DNA from: Oscillibacter sp. PC13 | GTDB lineage: Bacteria; Bacillota; Clostridia; Oscillospirales; Oscillospiraceae | Assembly: GCF_900115635.1 (NCBI RefSeq) | Contig: NZ_FOXE01000022.1 | Span: forward strand, 1-54,813 | Reading direction: 5' to 3' | Length of the DNA stretch: 54,813 bases | Part shown: in pieces, positions 24,306 to 31,889 of the stretch | Position numbering within the stretch: the first letter of the stretch is position 1 | Layout of the letters: every line of letters starts with the position of its first letter | Program-made: the position numbers and the translations under genes | Notes under the pieces: generated by a model | What the model saw: only the letters and a program-made list of their open reading frames with translations | Database searches by the model: none | Told to the model about the DNA's origin: nothing

Positions 24306-25754
24306 TCACCGGTTCTGGCACAGCAGGGCCTGCTTGATATCCCACAGCTTTTGGCTGAGATCCACATAGTAGGTATGCGGATTTTCAAAGCGTTTTACCT
24401 CATCCCACAGGGTATCCACCTGCTCTTTGCAATATGCCTGAATTTCCTGCAGGCTTGGCCGCTGATAAACCAGCTTGCCCCCCTGAAACACCGGCACCTG
24501 CAGGGAGCGGATTGCGTAGTTGGTAAAAGTCTTGCGCTTCCATGTTGCCTGTGGATCAAACAGCTCCAGCGGCTGGCTTTCATCCACTGTTTCATCCCAA
24601 ACCGCAATATAGTCGGCCTCGGCTTTGCCTGTTTGCTTGTCATAAAGGCGGTACACCCTTTTGAAATGCGGGTTCGTGATTTTGTCTATGTTCTCGCTGA
24701 CCTTAATTTTAGGCGTGATATTTCCGCTTGTATCCTCCACTGCCGCCAGCTTGTACACGCCGCCAAACACCGGCTCACTGCGTGCGGTAATCATCCGTTC
24801 ACCCACACCGAACAGGTCGATTTTTGCCCCCTGCAGCAGCAAATCCTGGATGATATATTCGTCCAGTGAATTAGAGGCCGAGATTTGGCACTCTGTCCAT
24901 CCCGCATCGTCCAGCATCTTTCTGGCCTCCCGGGTAAGGTAAGCGATATCTCCGGAGTCCAGGCGGATGCCGCATTTGGTAATGCCCCTGGGCTTCAGCA
25001 CCTCATTGAACGCCCGGATCGCATTGGGCACACCAGACTTCAGCACATTATAGGTATCCACCAACAAGGTCGCGTTGGTCGGATAAATCTCACAGTAGGT
25101 TTTAAACGCCTCATACTCGGAGTCAAACATCTGGACCCAGGAGTGGGCCATGGTTCCGCCCGCCGGAACACCGTACAGCTGATCCGAGATGGTGCAGGCC
25201 GTCCCCTTACAGCCGCCGATATAGGCCGCCCGGGCACCGCTGATGGCGCCGTCTGTCCCCTGCGCCCGGCGGGAGCCAAACTCCAGCACCGTCCGTCCCT
25301 GTGCTGCGCGGACAATGCGGTTGGCCTTCGTGGCAATGAGACTTTGGTGGTTGATGGACAGGAGCGTGAATGTTTCAATCAGCTGTGCTTGGATTGCAGG
25401 CGCCCGAACCGTCACCACTGGCTCCCGCGGAAAAATCGGCGTCCCTTCCGGAACCGCCCAGATGTCACCTGTAAATTTAAAATTCCGCAGATACTCCAGA
25501 AACTCCTCTGAAAATAAATTCTTGCTGCGGAGATACGCCAGATCATCCTTGTCAAAATGCAGATCTTCAATATATGCAATTAGCTGATCCAGGCCTGCGC
25601 AGATCGCAAAACCGCCGTTGTCCGGCACCGTCCGGAAAAACACATCAAAATACGTGATGCGGTCCTGAAAACCCGCCTGAAAATAACCGTTGCCCATCGT
25701 CAGCTCATAAAAGTCACAGAGCATGGTCATATTCAGCTTTTCTTCGGTCCTCAT
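24306..25754 (-). CDS. pncB: Nicotinate phosphoribosyltransferase
   Basis: A 482-residue enzyme of NAD salvage, joining nicotinate and PRPP. The start region LNMTMLCDFYELTMGNGYF is diagnostic, and the GTMAHSW histidine loop and EFGSRRAQGTDGAI phosphate site are present. The ATG at 25754 has AGGGG four bases upstream and is preferred to a TTG four codons earlier. Divergent from the pantothenate kinase gene; together they admit two vitamins, nicotinate and pantothenate, and share a control region with three phased repeats. Confidence 0.95.
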   Translation of the reverse strand: MRTEEKLNMTMLCDFYELTMGNGYFQAGFQDRITYFDVFFRTVPDNGGFAICAGLDQLIAYIEDLHFDKDDLAYLRSKNLFSEEFLEYLRNFKFTGDIWAVPEGTPIFPREPVVTVRAPAIQAQLIETFTLLSINHQSLIATKANRIVRAAQGRTVLEFGSRRAQGTDGAISGARAAYIGGCKGTACTISDQLYGVPAGGTMAHSWVQMFDSEYEAFKTYCEIYPTNATLLVDTYNVLKSGVPNAIRAFNEVLKPRGITKCGIRLDSGDIAYLTREARKMLDDAGWTECQISASNSLDEYIIQDLLLQGAKIDLFGVGERMITARSEPVFGGVYKLAAVEDTSGNITPKIKVSENIDKITNPHFKRVYRLYDKQTGKAEADYIAVWDETVDESQPLELFDPQATWKRKTFTNYAIRSLQVPVFQGGKLVYQRPSLQEIQAYCKEQVDTLWDEVKRFENPHTYYVDLSQKLWDIKQALLCQNR

Positions 25755-25800
25755 ATTACCCCTCAAATCCCCTCATCTGTAATTGGGTACTGCTTTTTTT

Positions 25801-25829
25801 ATTATAAGCAGATGAGCACGGAAAAGCAA
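25801..25829 (-). promoter_or_regulatory. Promoter of pncB
   Basis: On the minus strand TTGCTT (25829-25824), 17-base spacer, TATAAT (25806-25801). Confidence 0.65.
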
Positions 25830-25847
25830 TCGGTTTTCTAAATTCTC

Positions 25848-25877
25848 GTCAAATTCATGTCAAATAATTGTCAAATT
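25848..25877. repeat. Three GTCAAAT repeats at 11-bp steps
   Basis: GTCAAAT begins at 25848, 25859 and 25870, exactly one helical turn apart. An inverted copy (ATTGAC) overlaps the -35 box of the divergent gene at 25881. This looks like an operator array between pncB and coaW; the regulator is unknown. Confidence 0.55.
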
Positions 25878-25881
25878 GGAA

Positions 25882-25910
25882 TTGACAAGCAGCCTTCTCT
25901 CCCCTATGAT
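25882..25910 (+). promoter_or_regulatory. Promoter of the pantothenate kinase gene
   Basis: TTGACA, 17-base spacer, TATGAT. A small hairpin (CGGCG/CGCCG, about 25925-25940) lies in the leader before the ribosome site. Confidence 0.8.
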
Positions 25911-25961
25911 GTGGATATGAGCAGCGGCGTTAAACCGCCGTTGCGGAAAGGATCTTTCATC

Positions 25962-26801
25962 ATGGATGTGATTTTGGGCATCGACATCGGTGGTTCCACC
26001 ACGAAAATCGTGGGTCTTCAGACTGACGGAACCGTTTTGTCTATGTTGCGGGTGCGGGCAGAGGATCAGATTACCAGCCTGTACGGTGCACTCGGCAATT
26101 ACCTTACCAGCAATCAGCTCTCGCTGCAGGATGTTCGGCGAATCGTACTGACTGGCGTAGGTTCTTCTTATGTAGACGGGAATATCTACGGCGTTCCAAC
26201 CTGTAAGGTGGATGAATTCCGGGCCAGCGGAGAAGGCGGTCTTGCTCTGACCAGCCAGGAATCCGGCGTGGTCGTGACAATGGGCACTGGAACGGCCTTT
26301 CTCTGGGCGGAAAAAAGCGGAACCATCCGGCATCTCTGCGGGAGCGGCATCGGCGGGGGAACCTTGGGCGGATTATGCCATAAACTGGTGGGAGCCGAAC
26401 GTTTTAGCCAAATCAAAAAGCTGGCGGAACAGGGGGATTTGCATCAGGTGGATTTGACCATTGCAGAGCTCTCCAAGGATGCTGCCGCCACTTTGGATCC
26501 GGATATGACCGCCGCCAATTTTGGCAACCTGGCAGAGGATGCCTCTTCTGCTGACTTGGCCGCGGGTGTGGTGAACCTGGTGCTGCAGGCCATCGGTACC
26601 ATGACGGTGCTGGCCTGTCAATGCTGTGACAGCAAAACAGTAATTCTTACCGGCTCTATGACCACGCTGCCGCAGGTGCTGCCCAACTTTGAGCTGTTCG
26701 AACGGCTATACGGAATTCATTATATTGTACCGGAAAATGCCACTTTTGCCACCGCCATTGGTGCCGGTCTGTGCAGTCTGCGAAAAAAGGCTGTTTGCTG
26801 A
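25962..26801 (+). CDS. coaW: Type II pantothenate kinase
   Basis: A 279-residue ASKHA-fold kinase making 4'-phosphopantothenate for coenzyme A. The phosphate-binding loop is GIDIGGSTTKIVG (5-17) and the family motif GSGIGGGTLGGLC occurs near 127-139. Type II enzymes resist CoA feedback and are found mainly in Firmicutes. The ATG at 25962 follows AAAGGATC; a longer frame upstream contains the promoter itself, so it is excluded. Confidence 0.9.
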   Translation: MDVILGIDIGGSTTKIVGLQTDGTVLSMLRVRAEDQITSLYGALGNYLTSNQLSLQDVRRIVLTGVGSSYVDGNIYGVPTCKVDEFRASGEGGLALTSQESGVVVTMGTGTAFLWAEKSGTIRHLCGSGIGGGTLGGLCHKLVGAERFSQIKKLAEQGDLHQVDLTIAELSKDAAATLDPDMTAANFGNLAEDASSADLAAGVVNLVLQAIGTMTVLACQCCDSKTVILTGSMTTLPQVLPNFELFERLYGIHYIVPENATFATAIGAGLCSLRKKAVC

Positions 26802-26886
26802 GTTTGCTGAAGCCAGTAACGCTGTGCTGTCCAGCCCTGACACTGGTTTCCGCCGAATCTTATGCCCCACGCATCCATGTAGCAGG

Positions 26887-26905
26887 GACAGGTGCGGCAC
26901 CTGTC
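26887..26905 (+). terminator. Possible terminator after coaW
   Basis: A 9-bp perfect stem (GACAGGTGC/GCACCTGTC) followed by AGCAATTTTCTG, 85 bases past the stop. Confidence 0.45.
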
Positions 26906-26937
26906 AGCAATTTTCTGTACATGTTTAAACAACGCAG

Positions 26938-26968
26938 AGCGCCCGGACCGTCAAACGGTCCGGGCGCT
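26938..26968. terminator. Strong hairpin between coaW and the CD1247-like gene
   Basis: A 13-bp perfect GC-rich stem (AGCGCCCGGACCG and complement) between convergent genes. T runs are poor on both sides, yet the position suits a shared terminator. Confidence 0.5.
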
Positions 26969-26992
26969 GTTCCTATTGTGCTCAAAGGCACT

Positions 26993-27427
26993 TTACTCCT
27001 GATCCCCATCCTCGTCGGAGGGCTCTTCTTCCAAGCCGCTCACGTCAAACTCCAGCTTCTCGCCACAGTTGGGGCAAATAACCTCGCCGTCTTCCAGAAT
27101 CGACTCGTCAAAATAAATGGTTTCCTCGCAGGTGGGGCAAGTGGTTGCGTAGCAATCCTCGTCCTCGTCCAGCTCTTCATATTCCTCGTCGTCTTCGTCA
27201 TCCTCATCGCCATAGATGAGATCCTCTACATCCTCCAAGTCGTCGCTGACAGCGTCCAGGCCGTCACCCAGTTCTGCCTGGGCATCCTTCAAATCCTCCA
27301 TTTCCAGTGCAATGTCATCCAAGACATCAATCATGGCAGCGAGCAGCTTCCCCTCCTTGGTGGTGGTGTCCAGCTCCATACCCTCAGCCAAGCCTTTCAA
27401 ATAGGCAACCTTCTCTGTAATTTCCAT
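26993..27427 (-). CDS. CD1247-type acidic protein with zinc ribbon
   Basis: A 144-residue protein. The N-terminus MEITEKVAYLKGLAEGMELD is that of the CD1247 N-terminal family of clostridia; residues 30-70 form a likely coiled coil; 72-90 is almost all Asp and Glu; then a zinc ribbon with CPTC and CPNC pairs (about 95 and 118) and an acidic tail. Function unknown. It follows efp on the same strand, as often in clostridia, though a terminator lies between the two. Confidence 0.82.
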   Translation of the reverse strand: MEITEKVAYLKGLAEGMELDTTTKEGKLLAAMIDVLDDIALEMEDLKDAQAELGDGLDAVSDDLEDVEDLIYGDEDDEDDEEYEELDEDEDCYATTCPTCEETIYFDESILEDGEVICPNCGEKLEFDVSGLEEEPSDEDGDQE

Positions 27428-27485
27428 CGTAGCAGCTCCTTTCGTTTCAATCAGCTAACAATCCGATCGTTTGTTTTGCAGGGGT

Positions 27486-27514
27486 AAGAAAGGGGGGATC
27501 TTCATCCCCCCTTT
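27486..27514 (-). terminator. Terminator of efp
   Basis: A stem of AAGGGGGGAT with its complement (27489-27514) followed on the minus strand by TTTCTTACC, ten bases past the efp stop. Probably partial, allowing some read-through to the next gene. Confidence 0.6.
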
Positions 27515-27524
27515 TCTATCTTCT

Positions 27525-28094
27525 TTACTCTTTGCTGCGGCCGATATACTCACCAGTGCGGGTATCGATCTGGATTTTGTCACCGGTGTTGATAAACAGG
27601 GGCACCTTGACCTCTGCGCCGGTTTCCAGGGTTGCAGGCTTAGTCACGTTGGTCGCCGTGTCGCCCCGCACGCCCGGCTCTGTCTCCGTAACCTCCAGAT
27701 CCATAAAATTAGGCACTTCTACGGTAAACACGCTGCCCTTATAGCTCACCAGCTTACACACGGTATTCTCCTTGACGAACTTAAACGCGTCACCCAGGAC
27801 ATCCCGGTTCAGCGGGGTCATATCAAACGTCTCCGGATCCATGAAGTAGTACAGGTCGCCATCATTATAGCTGTATTCCGCATCCTTGCGCTCCACCACA
27901 GCCTGCTCAAACTTGGCAGTGGGGTTAAAGGACTCCTCGCGGATGGCACCAGTCATCACGTTCTTGTACTTGGTACGCACAAACGCAGCGCCCTTGCCGG
28001 GCTTCACATGCTGGAACTCCACGACAGTCATAACCTTACCGTCCATCTCAAAGGTGACACCATTGCGGAAATCACCGGCAGTAATTGTTGGCAT
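27525..28094 (-). CDS. efp: Elongation factor P
   Basis: A 189-residue translation factor that rescues ribosomes stalled at polyproline. The three beta-barrel domains are complete. The tip loop reads KPGKGAAFV (about 30-38), with the lysine that is modified or free depending on species; no modification enzyme is nearby. The ATG at 28094 has AAGGAGG at ideal spacing and gives the classical start [12 protein letters not shown]. Confidence 0.97.
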   Translation of the reverse strand: MPTITAGDFRNGVTFEMDGKVMTVVEFQHVKPGKGAAFVRTKYKNVMTGAIREESFNPTAKFEQAVVERKDAEYSYNDGDLYYFMDPETFDMTPLNRDVLGDAFKFVKENTVCKLVSYKGSVFTVEVPNFMDLEVTETEPGVRGDTATNVTKPATLETGAEVKVPLFINTGDKIQIDTRTGEYIGRSKE

Positions 28095-28190
28095 AAAATT
28101 GATCCTCCTTACAAATCTATGAGAAAACGACCTGCAGAAGGACATTTTCTCCATTTTTTCACATTCATATTCAGTCAAATTACCTAAGAT

Positions 28191-28219
28191 ATTTTATCCT
28201 ATGTTGTCCGCTATTGCAA
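28191..28219 (-). promoter_or_regulatory. Promoter of efp
   Basis: On the minus strand TTGCAA (28219-28214), 17-base spacer, TAAAAT (28196-28191). Confidence 0.6.
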
Positions 28220-28338
28220 GAGCTTTTTCAAGAAAATATTGGAGTTTCCAAACTTTCCAGCCATGAACCACAAATATCTGCGCCTTCTTGTCAGCATTTT
28301 TGCCGGATTCCAGCCGGTGCCCTTTAGGAGCCTCCGTT

Positions 28339-29244
28339 CTATCCAGAGATTTCCTCCGCACGTATTTCTTCACCACAGTCAGAAAAAAACCGTTCCAGGA
28401 ACTTCATAAATTTTTTGGTAATTGGCGATGCAGTTTCCAGGGATCGCAGCAAAATGCCCTCCACAATGTATTGAGGCGGATCAAACGGCAGCAGCACGGC
28501 ATTTTTGACACGCCCCACCGTCACAAGCTCGTTTGCAATAGAAAGGCCAAGGCCGCGCTCCACCATGGCGAAGACCGAATTGTATTCCACAGTGGAATAT
28601 TTGATGCGGGGCTCAATGCAGAATCTCTTGAAAATGGCCAGCACATCCGGATCCCGGCCATAGCCTGGCATAATCATTGGCTCATTGCGGAGCTGTTCCG
28701 GCTGAATCGCCGTCTGCTTTGCCAGCGGATGCTCCGAGGGAAGGACACAGATCATGGGATCCCTTCTCAGCGGAATAAAGCGGAATGGATCCTCTTTTTG
28801 ATAGCTGCAGATACAAAAATCGACCTTTTTCCCAGAGAGGAGTTCCTTCAGCCGTTCCTCAATTCCCTCCACCAAATGAATCGTGATTCCCGGATATTCC
28901 TTTTGGAAGTCCTCGATGATCTGCGGCATCAACTGGCTGGCAATACTAGAAAAGGTTCCAATGGTAATTTCCCCGCTGAAAAGGTTCCGCAGTTCAAAGG
29001 CCCGCTGCTCCAAGCGGAGTTCCGATTCCACCAGTTCCTGAATAACCGGCAGAATTCGTTTTCCCTCCGAGGTCAGTGTCACGCCTGTCCGGCCACGGTA
29101 TAAAACGGGAAAGCCCAGTTCACTTTCCACAACGTCTACAATATAGCCAATTCCCGCCGGCGTATAACCCAATTCTGCCGCCGCAGTGGAGAGGCTGCCG
29201 CAGTCAACCGTTTTCAGTAAAATCCTGCATTTCTCTGTATCCAT
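28339..29244 (-). CDS. LysR family regulator
   Basis: A 301-residue regulator: winged helix-turn-helix at 4-62 (GSLSTAAAELGYTPAGIGYIVDVVESELG) and the two-lobed periplasmic-binding-like effector domain at about 90-295 (GEITIGTFSSIASQLMPQIIEDF). It is divergent from the Kal-like gene 265 bases away, the classic arrangement of a LysR protein and its target. Effector unknown; a CoA ester or amino acid intermediate is a guess from the neighbour. Confidence 0.9.
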   Translation of the reverse strand: MDTEKCRILLKTVDCGSLSTAAAELGYTPAGIGYIVDVVESELGFPVLYRGRTGVTLTSEGKRILPVIQELVESELRLEQRAFELRNLFSGEITIGTFSSIASQLMPQIIEDFQKEYPGITIHLVEGIEERLKELLSGKKVDFCICSYQKEDPFRFIPLRRDPMICVLPSEHPLAKQTAIQPEQLRNEPMIMPGYGRDPDVLAIFKRFCIEPRIKYSTVEYNSVFAMVERGLGLSIANELVTVGRVKNAVLLPFDPPQYIVEGILLRSLETASPITKKFMKFLERFFSDCGEEIRAEEISG

Positions 29245-29509
29245 CGTCTCCGCCCCCTTACCTTCAGCATTCCCCTGTGCGGGACTGTCTGAATCCCCAC
29301 GCAGTCAAACTCCGCAGCACACTGACATGCCGCGCATTTCCTTTAGATTTTCTAAAAGAAGTCTTTATAAATTTGGTATTTAAATATTAGAAAGAATGCA
29401 CTAAATTGGAATCACCAAGCAGTTCCGATTGTCGTTTTCATCCAAAATAAATGAAGCGTCATCCGGCTGCGCATATATGGCAAAAAATCAACATAAAAGG
29501 AGCATGAAT

Positions 29510-29980
29510 ATGATTGGCGAAAAAGTAATTCACAAACTCATGATGACCGGCGAGGACGGCCACTATGTCGGCAATCTGGTCAACGGCACCCGCATGCTGG
29601 ACTTCTTCGGCGACGTGGCGACAGAGTTGCTGGTCCGGATGGACGGCGACCTGAGCCTGTTCAGAAGCTACAAGGAAGTCGACTTCCTGGCTCCCGTGTA
29701 TGTCGGCGATTTCATGGAGTACCATGGTTGGATTGAGAAGAAGGGCACCACTTCCTATGAAGTGCATTTTGAGGCCTGGAAGGTCATCACCATGCCCGAT
29801 GACTTCAAATTGAAGAGCAACTTCCTGGACGGTGTTCAAGGGGAGCCTCAGCTGCTGAACCTGAAGCAGTCCGCCGCGCTGGTGTGCAATCCTCCCATTC
29901 TGTGCGGCAAGGCAATCGGCGTTCTTGTGATTCCAAAGGATTGCCAGCGCGGTCCGCAGGATCCTAAATTCGCTGTTTGA
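29510..29980 (+). CDS. Kal-like 3-aminobutyryl-CoA ammonia-lyase (hotdog fold)
   Basis: A 156-residue hotdog protein. The block FGDVATELLVRMDGDLSLFRSYKEVDFLAPVYVGDFMEY (about 30-68) closely follows the 3-aminobutyryl-CoA ammonia-lyase of lysine fermentation, which releases ammonia to give crotonyl-CoA. It is somewhat longer than the usual 128 or so residues. None of the other lysine-fermentation genes (kamA, kamDE, kdd, kce) is adjacent, so it is an orphan here. ATG at 29510 has AAAGGAG seven bases upstream. Probably controlled by the divergent LysR gene. Confidence 0.75.
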   Translation: MIGEKVIHKLMMTGEDGHYVGNLVNGTRMLDFFGDVATELLVRMDGDLSLFRSYKEVDFLAPVYVGDFMEYHGWIEKKGTTSYEVHFEAWKVITMPDDFKLKSNFLDGVQGEPQLLNLKQSAALVCNPPILCGKAIGVLVIPKDCQRGPQDPKFAV

Positions 29981-30000
29981 TAAATTCAGTATGACGAAAA

Positions 30001-30031
30001 TCGTGAGCAGTGTCAAGCTGCTCACGATTTT
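30001..30031. terminator. Bidirectional terminator
   Basis: A stem CGTGAGCAG with its complement followed by ATTTTTTC on the plus strand and ATTTTCG on the minus strand; it serves the Kal-like gene and overlaps the convergent yqeG stop. Confidence 0.8.
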
Positions 30032-30534
30032 TTCACCATATTTTCAGGGCATCTGGCTTTAAAGGGGGCCTGCAATCCATGCAGCACCTTCTGCCAAAGG
30101 GTCACAGCACCCCCCCTTGGCTCGACCATCAGTGCCAGAACACCGCTGCGGTTGGCAGCCAGCACATCCGTCAGCAGCTTGTCCCCTACCATGGCCGTGT
30201 GCTTTGGGGAGATGCCGCTTGCCGCCATGGCGGCCTCCAATCCCCGTGGCGATGGTTTGCCGGCATGGCCTTGATATGGAATTCCCAAATCGGCACAGAA
30301 TTCCTGTACCCGACGTCCGGATCGGTTATTGGAGACGATTACGCACTGGATTCCGGCAGCATGAAGCGCCGCGATCCACTCCCGCAGGGCCAGATCCGGC
30401 CTTCGGACATATTTAGGAGCCAACGTATAATCCAAGTCGCTCAGCAGCAGTGTAATGCCGCGCTGCTGCAGCCATGCAGGTGTAATCTCCTCATATCCAT
30501 TCCATAATGCGCTTGGGATCAGAGAAAATGGCAT
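30022..30534 (-). CDS. yqeG: YqeG family HAD phosphatase
   Basis: A 170-residue HAD-IIIA phosphatase. Motif I is LSDLDYTLAP (about 32-41), motif II VSNN, motif III the lysine in HAGKPSPRGLEAAM, motif IV GDKLLTDVLAANRSG. The mitochondrial relative Gep4/PTPMT acts on phosphatidylglycerophosphate, and a similar role in PG and cardiolipin supply has been proposed for YqeG. The ATG at 30534 has AGGA at good spacing; a GTG two codons upstream is possible. Confidence 0.9.
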   Translation of the reverse strand: MPFSLIPSALWNGYEEITPAWLQQRGITLLLSDLDYTLAPKYVRRPDLALREWIAALHAAGIQCVIVSNNRSGRRVQEFCADLGIPYQGHAGKPSPRGLEAAMAASGISPKHTAMVGDKLLTDVLAANRSGVLALMVEPRGGAVTLWQKVLHGLQAPFKARCPENMVKKS

Positions 30535-30611
30535 AGGCACTTCCTTCTTCGCATAAGTTTTTCATAACCAGTATATCAAAAGGGACGCAAATCCACAAGG
30601 GGGGAGAGCCT

Positions 30612-31400
30612 TTGCAACTCTATCTGGCTGTGATGCCTGCCCAGCTGCAGGATGCCTCCAGGTACTGCCGAAACTTTGCCCACGTGGCTTATCGAATCGG
30701 CAGTGAGTCCACCCTGCTGCGGCAGAGTCTGCTGCTGCAGACCCATGGCGGCCTGCTGTCTGTCAGTGATGGGGAAATGCCGCCGGTTCTTGATTCTGAA
30801 AAGCTGTGCGCCGCTGTTCTGCGCGAATGCAACCGCCGGGGATACAGCGGTGTGCTTCTGGACTTTGAGGCACCGCCCACCAGGGATCGATCGGTCTTTG
30901 TTGAGCGTCTGGAGGCCGCACTCTCCGCCAGTAAGCGGAGTCTGTACATTCCGGAATCATACGGCCGTGCAGCTTCTGGCGCCGTGCCGCTGATCTGTAC
31001 GGCCATCTCCGGCGGCAATTTCATGCAGCGGCTGCAGGAGGCCGCGGCCGCCAGAGGCGGCGCCGGTCGCTTGGCGCTGGATGTACAGAGGCTGCGGATG
31101 GATTTTCTGCTGCCTGCCAGAACCGGAGAGGGACGGCCGCTCACCGAAGCGGAATTCTATCAACTGATGGAACGGGAGCAGCCCTCAGTTTTCTTTTCCC
31201 AGGATCTGTGTGCCCGCTACTTCACCTATACCCGGGAGAATCAAACCCATTTTGTATTGTTTGACGATGCGGAGACTTTGCTGCAAAAATTGCGAACCGG
31301 CAGCGGAATGGGGTTTTCAGCCGCATTTTTGATGTATCCGGAGGTAAAGGATATTTTGCCCAAACTGTTTGCGAAAAACGGAAAACAGCCCTTTGCATAA
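30612..31400 (+). CDS. GH18-like TIM-barrel hypothetical protein
   Basis: A 262-residue protein. The strand GYSGVLLDFEAPPTRD (about 77-92) resembles the catalytic DxxDxDxE strand of glycoside hydrolase 18-type barrels but with only one Asp and one Glu kept, so catalysis is uncertain. No signal peptide is visible, placing it in the cytoplasm. It starts with TTG, preceded by GGGGGGAG; no in-frame ATG occurs until residue 8. Divergent from yqeG. Function not known. Confidence 0.7.
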   Translation: MQLYLAVMPAQLQDASRYCRNFAHVAYRIGSESTLLRQSLLLQTHGGLLSVSDGEMPPVLDSEKLCAAVLRECNRRGYSGVLLDFEAPPTRDRSVFVERLEAALSASKRSLYIPESYGRAASGAVPLICTAISGGNFMQRLQEAAAARGGAGRLALDVQRLRMDFLLPARTGEGRPLTEAEFYQLMEREQPSVFFSQDLCARYFTYTRENQTHFVLFDDAETLLQKLRTGSGMGFSAAFLMYPEVKDILPKLFAKNGKQPFA

Positions 31401-31434
31401 AAAAACGCTGTGCCAGTTGGCACAGCGTTTTTTC
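31400..31434. terminator. Strong bidirectional terminator
   Basis: Stem AACGCTGTGCCA/TGGCACAGCGTT flanked by A and T runs, between the convergent GH18-like gene and rpsU. Confidence 0.92.
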
Positions 31435-31438
31435 AGAA

Positions 31439-31621
31439 TCAATAAAATCTCTTCTTGTTCTTGCGAGCAGCCTCAGACTTCTTGCGGCGCTTGACGCTGG
31501 GGCTCTCATAATGTTCTCTCTTGCGAACCTCGGCGATCACGCCTGCTTTGGCACAACTGCGCTTGAAGCGCTTCAGTGCGCTGTCAATGGACTCGCCGTC
31601 CTTCACATGGATCTCAGACAT
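31439..31621 (-). CDS. rpsU: 30S ribosomal protein S21
   Basis: A 60-residue basic protein matching bS21 throughout ([33 protein letters not shown]). It sits on the 30S platform and helps initiation. GGAGGGAGGG precedes the ATG. Single-gene unit with a consensus promoter and a strong terminator. Confidence 0.97.
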   Translation of the reverse strand: MSEIHVKDGESIDSALKRFKRSCAKAGVIAEVRKREHYESPSVKRRKKSEAARKNKKRFY

Positions 31622-31699
31622 TTATATTTCCCTCCCTCCGAGGTATCCGGCTAAATCCAGGATACTTTAAGGGCCATAATCTATGGCGTTAACAAAGTT

Positions 31700-31728
31700 A
31701 TTATACGGATCTTTTCGGAAGTTGTCAA
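31700..31728 (-). promoter_or_regulatory. Promoter of rpsU
   Basis: On the minus strand TTGACA (31728-31723), 17-base spacer, TATAAT (31705-31700): a perfect sigma-A match. Confidence 0.92.
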
Positions 31729-31889
31729 GAGAATTTGTTGAAATCCATCCAGAATTTCGGTTCTCCTGCAAAATCTCAAAAGGGACTGCCGAATTCCATA
31801 CAATCAAACAGTCCGGCAAAGTCCACCCGGTTCAAGGGTTTGCTCATAGGCGCAAACCGCTTGGACGGTGCCATTTGGCGCGGCGGCTT

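Noticed and set aside
28194..28376. A 60-codon minus-strand frame after the LysR gene
   Set aside because: It overlaps the lysR end and the efp promoter, with no ribosome site.
31729..31889. Possible leuS terminator or small RNA after leuS
   Set aside because: Only short interrupted stems and no T run on the minus strand; nothing specific can be supported.
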